From NCBI GenBank assembly GCA_017461725.1, contig JAFTXG010000001.1, positions 1 to 64,000 on the forward strand: a stretch of 64,000 nucleotides of DNA. Reading direction: 5' to 3'. The translations under genes were made by a program, and so were the position numbers. Origin of the DNA: Lachnospiraceae bacterium (GTDB lineage: Bacteria; Bacillota; Clostridia; Lachnospirales; Lachnospiraceae). Every line of letters begins with the position of its first letter. The first letter of the stretch is position 1. Below are positions 54,335-62,878 of the stretch, piece after piece. The notes below the pieces were generated by a model. The model was not told where the DNA came from. It made no database searches and saw only the letters and a program-made list of their open reading frames with translations.

Positions 54335-56260
54335 TTAATTTGTCCTCATCCAAGCCGCAATCATCGTTTCCCAATCTTTTCCGGCAGAAGAATAGTCTGT
54401 AAGATAAATCTTTTCTCCTTCTGGCGAGAGAAATTCTACGCGTATGAGGCAATGGCATCCATCTATAATTTCCTTCCTATCAGAAATTTCATAGAAAAAG
54501 CTATCACCCTCCTGTTGGAATGCGAATACCGAATCTGCTGGTTTCCCCATTCTGGAATCCGCACAGAGCACGATAGGTCCATATGAAAGTGAAATATAAT
54601 AATCATCATCCTCCGTATGTCTTACATTTACCGCACTTGCCATATAAGCACCGGGCTTGTTGTCGGACATATCCACATAAATCACGTCCTTCTCCCAACT
54701 AATTGGATAACTCGCCCGGACAGTCATATCAAAAGCTACCTCGAGCTCCGTTTTTTCAGCCCACTCTCCGGAAATGATGATATAAGAATCATTCATTACG
54801 TATGGTATCTCTGACTTAACCAATGTTTCTTTAGACCAGCCGGGAACACGGATTTTTAGCGTCATTTGGCATGATTCATTCATCTCCACAGAAATAGCTA
54901 ATTTACCCTCTGCCGGATATAACGTATCTGTCAGAATTTTAATTTCCTTTCCTTTATAGGAAATGATTTGCTCTCCTTTTTCAAAAAACTCAAGAACCAA
55001 TCCATCCTCATCCACCAGAACCGAGTGTTTCGCAAAAAGGCCTACCCCTGCAGGACTTATACAAGTACAACACCCATAATAAGACATATCGGACAGTATC
55101 TGTGCTCCACCTACTTTTACTCCTCGCTTTCCCGCTGTAAGGGGGCTGTAGCTATCAAATGGCAGAAAAGTATCTACAAAATAAGGATTTTTTTCCCTTC
55201 TTATAAACTTATCATAAATATAATCACATTGCTTATGTTCTGTATTAACTGCTCCTGCATAGGCATTATAAAAAGCCTTCTCTATACAGTCTGCAAATAT
55301 GCTTTCCCCGGTAAGCACCAACAAGCGTGCACAAAACTTCATCCACGTTACAGTTACACAAGTTTCCTGCATAACACCGTCATATTTAGCCGTCTGGCGC
55401 ACTTTCGAATGATCAAAAAGTTCATGTGTGCAACCGCAGGAACCAATAATGGTAACATCTGATTCAATGACCGCTTTTGCAAAATTGACAGCTGCAGTCT
55501 TATACTTTTCATTTCCCGTAGCACAATAATACTCAACCAACCCTTCGAAACATGAGATCATTTCGTAGGCTTTTGGTACACCATACTGATATGGATAGAG
55601 CTTATTTTCGTAGGCCAGTTCAAATATATTTATTCCCTCTGCCGCGCCTTCCTCAACTATGTATCCAGCAAACTCTAAGTAACGCTTTTCGCCGGTAACA
55701 TTATAGAGCCTTACTATCGGTTCCAAAATTGAGGAGGAATTAATTCCTAGCCAGCTGCTTGATGAGGATGTGATTTTTATCTTTCCTTCTTCATTTCCTA
55801 TATGTGCCATAATGTAATCCGTGCTTTGGCAGAGGAACTTAACAATTTGTTCTTTCAATGCTGGATCACGACAAATATCATAAAAATAGAGCAAGCCTAA
55901 CATTACATATTTTCTACACCACATATCCCAAGCATTAAACTCTGTCTCTTCTGAGTAAGAAGATACTCGTCCATTATCATTTGCGACAGTTAACATATCG
56001 CAAACCGTTTCTGTGAGAACATCGTAGAGTTCTTCTGTACGAGTATATTCATATACCATAACTCCGCCACGCATCATTTTTCCCCAGTATTCACCACGCC
56101 AGCCTAAATTTTTACCATCAATCTGCTCTCTGAACTGATTAACAAAACGACGCCATAATACACGATCCATCAACTGTTCTTTTTCCAAGAAACGGGCAAT
56201 ACTATCTGCACAACCGCATAAATTCTGTATTTTTTTTGTAATATGTAATTTGTTTTCCAT
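54335..56260 (-). CDS. GH127-like glycosidase (beta-L-arabinofuranosidase fold)
   Basis: This 641-residue protein matches the DUF1680/GH127 fold: an alpha/alpha barrel (about 1-410) followed by two beta domains. The candidate zinc/nucleophile set is E299 and C301 in MQETCVTVTWMKFC and cysteines C397, C398 and C400 in YYGCCTCISPAG; E280 in GCTHELFD may be the acid/base. In GH127 a zinc-bound cysteine is the nucleophile. The gene is AT-rich compared with the rhamnose genes. No signal peptide, so its substrate is imported oligosaccharide. It follows the PHP gene by 19 bases. Confidence 0.75.
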   Translation of the reverse strand: MENKLHITKKIQNLCGCADSIARFLEKEQLMDRVLWRRFVNQFREQIDGKNLGWRGEYWGKMMRGGVMVYEYTRTEELYDVLTETVCDMLTVANDNGRVSSYSEETEFNAWDMWCRKYVMLGLLYFYDICRDPALKEQIVKFLCQSTDYIMAHIGNEEGKIKITSSSSSWLGINSSSILEPIVRLYNVTGEKRYLEFAGYIVEEGAAEGINIFELAYENKLYPYQYGVPKAYEMISCFEGLVEYYCATGNEKYKTAAVNFAKAVIESDVTIIGSCGCTHELFDHSKVRQTAKYDGVMQETCVTVTWMKFCARLLVLTGESIFADCIEKAFYNAYAGAVNTEHKQCDYIYDKFIRREKNPYFVDTFLPFDSYSPLTAGKRGVKVGGAQILSDMSYYGCCTCISPAGVGLFAKHSVLVDEDGLVLEFFEKGEQIISYKGKEIKILTDTLYPAEGKLAISVEMNESCQMTLKIRVPGWSKETLVKSEIPYVMNDSYIIISGEWAEKTELEVAFDMTVRASYPISWEKDVIYVDMSDNKPGAYMASAVNVRHTEDDDYYISLSYGPIVLCADSRMGKPADSVFAFQQEGDSFFYEISDRKEIIDGCHCLIRVEFLSPEGEKIYLTDYSSAGKDWETMIAAWMRTN

Positions 56261-56279
56261 TATTTTCTCCTTTTATCTT

Positions 56280-57284
56280 TTACCAACACTTTATTTCATC
56301 AATAAAATATGCGTTAGTGTTTGCCGTTCTCCCACGTTCATCGACCACGGTTACCCGAATATAGATATTGTCATCAAAGAGTTTGTAAGAAGCAGTAGTC
56401 ATCACCGTCTTACCTTCCTCTGGATAACTAACAGTTGCTCTTCTGTTTCCTGGCGTAAACAAAATCTTAACCACATCTGATGTAACTACATGCAAAACAC
56501 CATCTTCTATATACATTTCATATATTTCCGGTCCCTGAGTAGCATAGAAATTGCCATCCATCAATGCTTTTGTAATAGAACGGTAATCCAAGCTATTCGC
56601 CTTAATCATTGTCCAAGCCTTACCCGCATCACTATACAACGTCGGACGATTATGATTATCGTCGCCACCTATACAATAAATACGCTCGCCAGCCCTCAGC
56701 ATGTCATCATAGACCCGCGGATTATATTCCTCTGCTCCATTATACATTTCCATAGCATGCATATTGTGATAGTTTATGTAGTGGGTATAGTTTTCCAGAG
56801 AGCCGGTGGGATGATTGTAGGTGACAAAAAATCCATGCTCACGGCCACGCTTCATCATGTCGCTGATGCATTCACCGGTGTACTCCCTGATATAGTCAGG
56901 CTCGTCCTCATAGAACTGGATCTGGTCTCTGTACTCCACCGCATGAGCGTACAGATAATCGCTTCGGTGCCAGCAAACTTGCTTCAGATTGTCCGGCTCC
57001 AGTGCGATCAGACATATATGACAGGTCTCCATGTTCGCCCAGTCCGGAGTGCCTTTACCATTGATTTCCATCTCGTAGCCGTTCAGCGCCAAAAACTCTT
57101 CATCGTTCAAATGAGAGCGGTCCAGCATGATATCGTGATCAGTGTAGGCCACAATGGAATAGCCCATCCTCTTAAACACTTCTTTGACCAGTTCCGGGGA
57201 AGCGGAGCCGTCAGACATATTGGTGTGGGCATGCAGATTTGCCCGGTAAAAGTTTCCTTCCTTTGGCAGTAAATATTTTCTCAT
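56280..57284 (-). CDS. PHP-domain metal hydrolase
   Basis: This 334-residue protein carries the PHP motifs ANLHAHTNMSDGSA (H18, H20), VAYTDHDIML and VTYNHPTGSLEN, expected to bind three metals. PHP domains hydrolyse phosphoesters. The last about 75 residues form an extra beta domain. It is coupled to the GH127-like gene by a 19-base gap and probably acts in the same sugar pathway. Composition shifts partway: the 3' half is more AT-rich than the 5' half. Confidence 0.8.
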   Translation of the reverse strand: MRKYLLPKEGNFYRANLHAHTNMSDGSASPELVKEVFKRMGYSIVAYTDHDIMLDRSHLNDEEFLALNGYEMEINGKGTPDWANMETCHICLIALEPDNLKQVCWHRSDYLYAHAVEYRDQIQFYEDEPDYIREYTGECISDMMKRGREHGFFVTYNHPTGSLENYTHYINYHNMHAMEMYNGAEEYNPRVYDDMLRAGERIYCIGGDDNHNRPTLYSDAGKAWTMIKANSLDYRSITKALMDGNFYATQGPEIYEMYIEDGVLHVVTSDVVKILFTPGNRRATVSYPEEGKTVMTTASYKLFDDNIYIRVTVVDERGRTANTNAYFIDEIKCW

Positions 57285-57431
57285 TGTGCTCCTCCTCGTC
57301 CATGATAAGTACCTGCAATCATACTCTGATAATAAGTTAATTATAGACTATCGAACCGACGAATTACCACAGGACTTTTTTTAGCTTTCGGGGACTTTTT
57401 TGTCGACTTCCTCAAACGGTTCCTCTCCTTC

Positions 57432-57460
57432 TTGACAAGCAAAAAAATCCATGCTACTAA
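57432..57460 (+). promoter_or_regulatory. Promoter of the TIM-barrel isomerase
   Basis: Perfect TTGACA (57432-57437), 17-base spacer, TACTAA (57455-57460) with TGC before it. A hairpin GGCGCT/AGCGCC (57469-57488) lies in the leader. Confidence 0.5.
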
Positions 57461-57523
57461 TGCAGTCAGGCGCTTCAAAACGAGCGCCGGCGGAAACGTC
57501 GACAGAGAAAGGAAGGAAAACAT

Positions 57524-58330
57524 ATGGCACTGAAACATCTGGGCGCGACTGGACACGCCTTTAAGGACGACACCTTTCAGAAGGTTGCAGAAAAGTTAAA
57601 GCGAAACAATATTGACCGCATCCAGCTCACCCCCGGCAAAATAACTACCGAATTTGACTGGACAAAAAACTGCTATACCCCTGCGCTGGCCAACTATATC
57701 CGTGAAAAACTGGAAGGCATACATCTCTCTTCACTGGGCTGTTACATCAATATGGCCGCAGACGGAAATGCCGAGGTGGAACGCTTTAACAAAAACATTG
57801 AATTTACAAAATATGTGGGAGCAGATCTCATCTGCACCGAAACCGGTAAGCGAGACACATTGGAGGAGACACGGTCAGCTGAAAATTATCACCGCGTTCT
57901 GGAAAACGGCAAAAAGATGGCCGCCTGCGCCGAAAAGCACGGTGTCACCATCGGGTTGGAGATTTGCCGTCCCCATTCTATCTGGAATATAGAGCTGTTC
58001 AAACAGTTTCTTGATGCGATCGACTCACCTAATTTGTGCTGTGTCTTTGATTTAGTGGGATTTTTAAATTCCGAAAATATTGATCAACAACATGAACTGA
58101 TGGATCTGTACTTCGATTTGTTGAGAGACAAAATACGCCTTGTGCACCTTAAAGATATGGATATTGTTGATGGCAGAAAAACCATTGTCCCAGTGGGCAC
58201 AGGCCGGATTGATTTTGAATATCTGTTTAAGAAGATCGATGAAAATATCTGTGCTGTTGATATGATCGTAGAGTCTGTAAATCCTGAATACATTATGAAT
58301 GGCCTCGACTATTTTAAACGATATCGGTAA
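57524..58330 (+). CDS. TIM-barrel sugar phosphate isomerase/epimerase
   Basis: This 268-residue AP-endonuclease-2-type barrel has the metal/substrate elements LICTETGKRD, VTIGLEICRPHSIW, CCVFDLVGFLN, RLVHLKDMDIVDG and IVESVNPEY. It matches the length and layout of inosose/sugar isomerases of Clostridial glycan loci, but the actual sugar is unknown. AAGGAAGG precedes the start. It is divergent from the PHP/GH127 operon. Confidence 0.85.
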   Translation: MALKHLGATGHAFKDDTFQKVAEKLKRNNIDRIQLTPGKITTEFDWTKNCYTPALANYIREKLEGIHLSSLGCYINMAADGNAEVERFNKNIEFTKYVGADLICTETGKRDTLEETRSAENYHRVLENGKKMAACAEKHGVTIGLEICRPHSIWNIELFKQFLDAIDSPNLCCVFDLVGFLNSENIDQQHELMDLYFDLLRDKIRLVHLKDMDIVDGRKTIVPVGTGRIDFEYLFKKIDENICAVDMIVESVNPEYIMNGLDYFKRYR

Positions 58331-58530
58331 AGGAAATGATTGCGCACTTGACATCCTGACCGCCTTCCGTTACAATATTCTCGTAAAGATTTCTCGGATA
58401 AATCTTGTACGCGTCTAATCTTCTATTTTACCGTTGGCGCTTTCGCCATATTTCCATGTAAAAAGTGAAAAAGTATGGCAGAGGCGGCATTTTCCATGGG
58501 CAGCTTCCGCTTATGATGAGAGGAATGTAC

Positions 58531-58822
58531 ATGGGAAAAGAAAATGATCTGATGCTGGATTATCAGCGGGATAATGGGGATTGAAACCTATCTGGAAAAC
58601 AAGGAACGGTATAAAGAAGAAGGGAGTCAGTATAACATGTGTCAGGCGATTCGGGAAATGTGGGAAGATGGATGGAGTGATGGAATAGCTCAGGGCTTTG
58701 CTTTAAGTGCAATTGTTTTTCGTACCGTACAATCTGGTTTAACGGATAATCAAAAGATAGCCGAGCAATGTTCTTGCACAGTCAAAGATGTAGAGAATAT
58801 CCGAAAGGCTTTCGAAATCTAA
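58531..58822 (+). pseudogene. Internally deleted Rpn-family nuclease relic
   Basis: The piece from 58531 (MGKENDLMLDYQRDN) is the typical N-terminus of a Rpn-family gene, ending at a stop 58582-58584. In another frame from 58574 to 58822 comes a typical Rpn C-terminus (ETYLENKERYKEEG, then MCQAIREMWEDGWSDG). The central nuclease core is missing. The two ends were joined out of frame by a large internal deletion. The 200 bases upstream (58331-58530) show nothing else recognisable. Confidence 0.7.
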
Positions 58823-58834
58823 TCTGTAAACTGC

Positions 58835-58880
58835 GGGGGCGTCGCACCAGCCTAAAATTTTTTGGTTGGGCGATGCCCCC
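58835..58880 (+). terminator. Terminator after the Rpn relic
   Basis: GGGGGCGTCGC (58835-58845) is matched by GCGATGCCCCC (58870-58880) with one G-T pair, followed by TCTTTATACG. It sits between the relic and the rhamnose operon and may serve both strands. Confidence 0.55.
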
Positions 58881-58935
58881 TCTTTATACGTTTTAGTGTT
58901 TTGCTCTCTGTCGGCCCAGCCTTGCCACAGTGGCT

Positions 58936-59751
58936 TTAGCAGTTCAGAAAATCCTTCCGATACTTCACACCGAAATACTCTGCCAGCTCCTTCAATTCCT
59001 CATCCTTTATGGTATTGATCCGGGGCAGATGAGCAGTCAGCATATATATCTGCGCTGCCTTCTCCACGGTCTCGATGAGGCCGAAGGCCTCGTCCAGATT
59101 CTTGCCCACGCCGTAGATCCCGTGCATTCCCCACACTACCAGACGGAACTCTTTCATCTTCGCCGCAGTGGCCTCGCCTATGGAGTTGGTTCCGCAGAGC
59201 ATCCAGGGCAGAACGCCGATGCCGTCCGGGAATACCACGATACACTCGGTGCACATCTCCCACAGGGTGTGGGTGAATTTCTTTTCATCCAGCTCGTGGA
59301 CGTAGTTCATGGCCAGCGTGTAGGTGGGATGGCAATGCATCACCACACGGTTGTCCGGGTCAACGGACAGTCTGGCCATGTGGCTCATCAGGTGAGCCGG
59401 CAGCTCAGAGGTAAACTTGCCTCCGTCCTTGTAGCCCCACAGAAGCTCTGCGGTACAGCCATCCTCAGCGATACGGATGATGCCCAGATTGGTCTCCGGG
59501 TCATCCATCACATTTTTAAAATACTTACCGGTACCGGTAACGATAAAGATCTTTCCGACCAGTGATTTCGCCTCAAATCCGATGGGGATGGTGCGGATCA
59601 CCTGTGTCGGATCCAAGTATTCAGCCACCAGATCATTCTCCAGCATGTAACTGATATTGCCTCCGTTGCGCTCATCCCAGCCCAGACGGTACATGTTTGC
59701 AGTCATTTTCTTCATTTCCTCCACAAAGGGAGCAGTAAATATATCTTTCAT
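58936..59751 (-). CDS. rhaD: Rhamnulose-1-phosphate aldolase
   Basis: This 271-residue class II aldolase splits rhamnulose-1-phosphate into dihydroxyacetone phosphate and lactaldehyde. The zinc histidines are in VVMHCHPTYTLAMN, with a later WGMHGIYGVG. Family length normal. GGAGACAGGCAA precedes the ATG. Last gene of rhaB-rhaA-rhaD. Confidence 0.93.
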   Translation of the reverse strand: MKDIFTAPFVEEMKKMTANMYRLGWDERNGGNISYMLENDLVAEYLDPTQVIRTIPIGFEAKSLVGKIFIVTGTGKYFKNVMDDPETNLGIIRIAEDGCTAELLWGYKDGGKFTSELPAHLMSHMARLSVDPDNRVVMHCHPTYTLAMNYVHELDEKKFTHTLWEMCTECIVVFPDGIGVLPWMLCGTNSIGEATAAKMKEFRLVVWGMHGIYGVGKNLDEAFGLIETVEKAAQIYMLTAHLPRINTIKDEELKELAEYFGVKYRKDFLNC

Positions 59752-59841
59752 TTGCCTGTCTCCATTTCTTTAATCAATCCAACTATGCTCTGTTATTTCC
59801 GTTGAATCAGCTGTCGGCGTCATCATTTCATTCATAGCAGC

Positions 59842-61095
59842 TTAACGCTTCACGAGCACCTCTGCCTCATACTTCTCAATCATCGGGAACCACTCACCGT
59901 CAGCCGGCTTTCCGCAAACCTTACAGTACTCCTCCCAGATCTCGCCGAAGGGCATGGTCTTCAACTCCTCCTGCATCACCATCAGTTTGGTCCAGTTTCC
60001 CTCATTCTGCAGTCTGGTCAGTTCAGCGTTGGGCTGAAGCAGTGCGAACAGCAGACATTTCTGCAGATTTCTGAATCCGGTCACCCAGGCGGAAACACGG
60101 TTGATGGACGCGTCAAAGTAATCCAGCGCGATGAATACCTTGTCCAGACCGTCACAGCGAACGATCTCCTTGCAGATCTCCTTGGTCTCATCATCAAAGA
60201 GTACCACATGATCAGAATCCCAGCGGACGCCGCGGGTCACATGGAGCGCCATCTTTTTATCATATGCCAGTACCGCGGAAATCTTGTCGGAAACCACCTC
60301 GGTGGGGTGATAATGGCCGTTGTCCATCAGGCAGATGCAATCCTCCCGGCTGTCCGCGTACTTCAGACACCACTCCGCTGAGCCGACGGTATAGCTCTCC
60401 ACACCGATGCCGAAGACCTTGCTCTCGGCACAGGGGTATACCTTCTCCTTATCAAAGGGCTCAGACAATATCTCATCAAAGGACTGCTTGTAGCGCAGTC
60501 TCGGTCCTAAACGGTCCGCGGGTATGTCCTTAAAGCCGTCGCCTGCCCAGATATTCATGACACAGGGCTGTCCCAGCTCATCCGCCAGATACTGGGAAAT
60601 CCGCACACAGGCCTTGCCGTGCTCCACCCAGAACTTTCTGGTCTCCTCGTTGGGTGAGGAAAGGGTCAGCGGATCACATTTGGGGTGTGAGAAGAAGGTG
60701 GGGTTAAAGTCACAGCCCAAGCCTCTCTCCTTACAGAAATCCACCCACTTCTTAAAATGCTTCGGCTCCAGCTTGTCACGGTCCACCCAGCCGCCGTTCT
60801 CCTCGTCAAAAATGGCGTAGCTGGCATGAAGATTCATCTTCACCTGACCGGGCACCAGCGCGATGACCTGATCAATGTCCGCCATCAACTCTTCCGGAGT
60901 GCGAGCGCGTCCCGGATAGTTACCTGTGGTCTGGATGCCACCGGTCAACGGCTTGTTGGGATCTGTGTCAAAACCGCGCACGTCATCGCCCTGCCAACAG
61001 TGCAGTGCCACCGGCACAGTCTTTAATTTTGCAATGGCTGTGTCAGTATCGATTCCCAACACAGCATATTTTTTCTTTGCTTCCAAGTAACTCAT
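59842..61095 (-). CDS. rhaA: L-rhamnose isomerase
   Basis: This 417-residue isomerase converts L-rhamnose to L-rhamnulose. Signatures include LHCWQGDDVRGFD, CDFNPTFFSHPKCD, FGIGVESYTVGS and CLMDNGHYHPTE, supplying metal ligands. GTCAGGAGGACAATC precedes the ATG. It lies between the kinase and aldolase genes. Confidence 0.95.
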   Translation of the reverse strand: MSYLEAKKKYAVLGIDTDTAIAKLKTVPVALHCWQGDDVRGFDTDPNKPLTGGIQTTGNYPGRARTPEELMADIDQVIALVPGQVKMNLHASYAIFDEENGGWVDRDKLEPKHFKKWVDFCKERGLGCDFNPTFFSHPKCDPLTLSSPNEETRKFWVEHGKACVRISQYLADELGQPCVMNIWAGDGFKDIPADRLGPRLRYKQSFDEILSEPFDKEKVYPCAESKVFGIGVESYTVGSAEWCLKYADSREDCICLMDNGHYHPTEVVSDKISAVLAYDKKMALHVTRGVRWDSDHVVLFDDETKEICKEIVRCDGLDKVFIALDYFDASINRVSAWVTGFRNLQKCLLFALLQPNAELTRLQNEGNWTKLMVMQEELKTMPFGEIWEEYCKVCGKPADGEWFPMIEKYEAEVLVKR

Positions 61096-61181
61096 TGATT
61101 GTCCTCCTGACAGTTAAACATCGCTGTTTTATACCTAATTTTTACCTATAGATTCGTTCATTTATGGCTGAAATATTTCAC

Positions 61182-62726
61182 TTACGGCTGAACTACCGTT
61201 ACCGCAAAGCTCTGCCGGATCATTTCCCGTGCCGCCTGCAGATCGCTGATGTCGCCTCCGGCGATCATCTGAATGATCAGATTGCCGATGGCAGTGCCCT
61301 CCACCGGGCCTGCATAGACCGGCAGTCCGGTGGCCTTGGCGGTGCGCTCATTTAAGTATGTATCCTGGCAGCCGCCTCCCACGATATTGATGCTGGTGTA
61401 CTTCTTTCCGGTCAGCTGCTCCAGAGACTTGATCGCATCCCGGTAACAGAGAGACAGGCTGGTGTAAACACACTGCATGATCTCACCGACGGTCTCCGGC
61501 ACCGGCTGAGACGTGCGGGCGCATTCGTCCTTGATGGCCCGGATCATACTCTCCGGTGCAAGGAAGCAGTCACGGTTTACGTCCACGATACTCTGGAACC
61601 CCTCTGTCGCTCTGGCCGCTGCGATCAGAGCGGGGAAGGTCCATTTTTTTGCCGCTGCCTGCTGTCCATCGGCACCTGAAAGCCGCACGGACTTACCGTT
61701 TACACTCAAATCCTCTTTATCTGAATCACTATCTTCGTCCCCATTCGATTTCGTTTTCCCGGCAACCATTTTCCCCTGCACATATACCGCACCATTTAAC
61801 TCCCTGCGGATGGACTGAATCATCCACAGTCCCATGATATTTTTCAGATACCGATATCGGTACCAGGCTCCGCCCTCGTTGGTAAAATTTTGTGCCTGGC
61901 TCTCCTTTGTGGTAATCGGATGTTCATTTTCCACGCCCAAAAGGCTCCAGGTCCCGGAGGAAATATACACCGCCTCGTCATCCCTGGCAGGAATCGCCAG
62001 AAAGGCTGATCCCGTGTCGTGGGTTGCCGGCAGGATCACTGTGGTATCAAAGCCTAGCTGTTCCCGAATCTCCGGAAGCAGGTTTCCCAGCACGGTTCCC
62101 GGCATGGCCAGGTCATGAAACAGCTCCACAGGCAGTTCCAGCTCTTCGATAACCGATGCGTCCCAGGTCTTCGCCTCTGCGCCCACCAGATTGGTGGAAG
62201 TGGCATTCGTATATTCATTTTGTTTGATTCCCGTCAGCCTAAAATTATAATACTCCGGGATCATCAGAAACCATTTTGCTTTTTTCAGTTGCTCCGGATG
62301 CTCCCGTTTCAGCGCCGTCAGCTGATAGATCGTGTTAAAGGGCTGATACTGGATGCCGGTCCTTTCATACAATTTTTCTGCCGGAATAAGTTCATTCACC
62401 ACTTCTCTCATTCCCGCCGTCCGGCCGTCCCGGTATGCTACGGCATCGCCGATCATCCTGTCCTGCTCATCCAAAAGAATGTAATCCACTGCCCAGGTAT
62501 CGATGCCCACGGTCGCCGGAATCTTCCCGATCTCCCCGCAGGCCTTCAATCCGCCAATGATTCCCTCCCAGAGATTCTCCAAATCCCAGCAGTCGTGTCC
62601 GTTTTTATGTATCTGACGGTTATCAAACCGATAAATTTCTTCCAACACCAGTCGTCCATCTTCCACATGGCCCAATATGTGTCTCCCGGAAGAAGCGCCG
62701 ATGTCGATCGCAAGATAATATTGCAA
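61182..62726 (-). CDS. rhaB: Rhamnulokinase
   Basis: This 514-residue FGGY kinase phosphorylates L-rhamnulose. It has LAIDIGASSGRHILG, VGIDTWAVDYILLD, THDTGSAFLAIP, YISSGTWSLLG and NIVGGGCQDTYLNE. The start codon is TTG, with AAAGGAGATTAACG before it. Residues about 312-360 are a hydrophilic, low-complexity insertion (GKTKSNGDEDSDSDKEDL) not expected in the family, which otherwise continues straight to WTFPALIAAARA. First in rhaB-rhaA-rhaD. Confidence 0.92.
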   Translation of the reverse strand: MQYYLAIDIGASSGRHILGHVEDGRLVLEEIYRFDNRQIHKNGHDCWDLENLWEGIIGGLKACGEIGKIPATVGIDTWAVDYILLDEQDRMIGDAVAYRDGRTAGMREVVNELIPAEKLYERTGIQYQPFNTIYQLTALKREHPEQLKKAKWFLMIPEYYNFRLTGIKQNEYTNATSTNLVGAEAKTWDASVIEELELPVELFHDLAMPGTVLGNLLPEIREQLGFDTTVILPATHDTGSAFLAIPARDDEAVYISSGTWSLLGVENEHPITTKESQAQNFTNEGGAWYRYRYLKNIMGLWMIQSIRRELNGAVYVQGKMVAGKTKSNGDEDSDSDKEDLSVNGKSVRLSGADGQQAAAKKWTFPALIAAARATEGFQSIVDVNRDCFLAPESMIRAIKDECARTSQPVPETVGEIMQCVYTSLSLCYRDAIKSLEQLTGKKYTSINIVGGGCQDTYLNERTAKATGLPVYAGPVEGTAIGNLIIQMIAGGDISDLQAAREMIRQSFAVTVVQP

Positions 62727-62878
62727 CGTTAATCTCCTTTCTCAACTATTCTATTTTCTCTCTGCTTCCCGTTTTCCTCCCGCCACCTGCCAGCAGTAAA
62801 CACCGGGTCGCAGGGAGTGACACGAGCTCAGTATATGTGCGATCTCGCAGACTACTGCCCACTTTCATCTTCTGCCTG

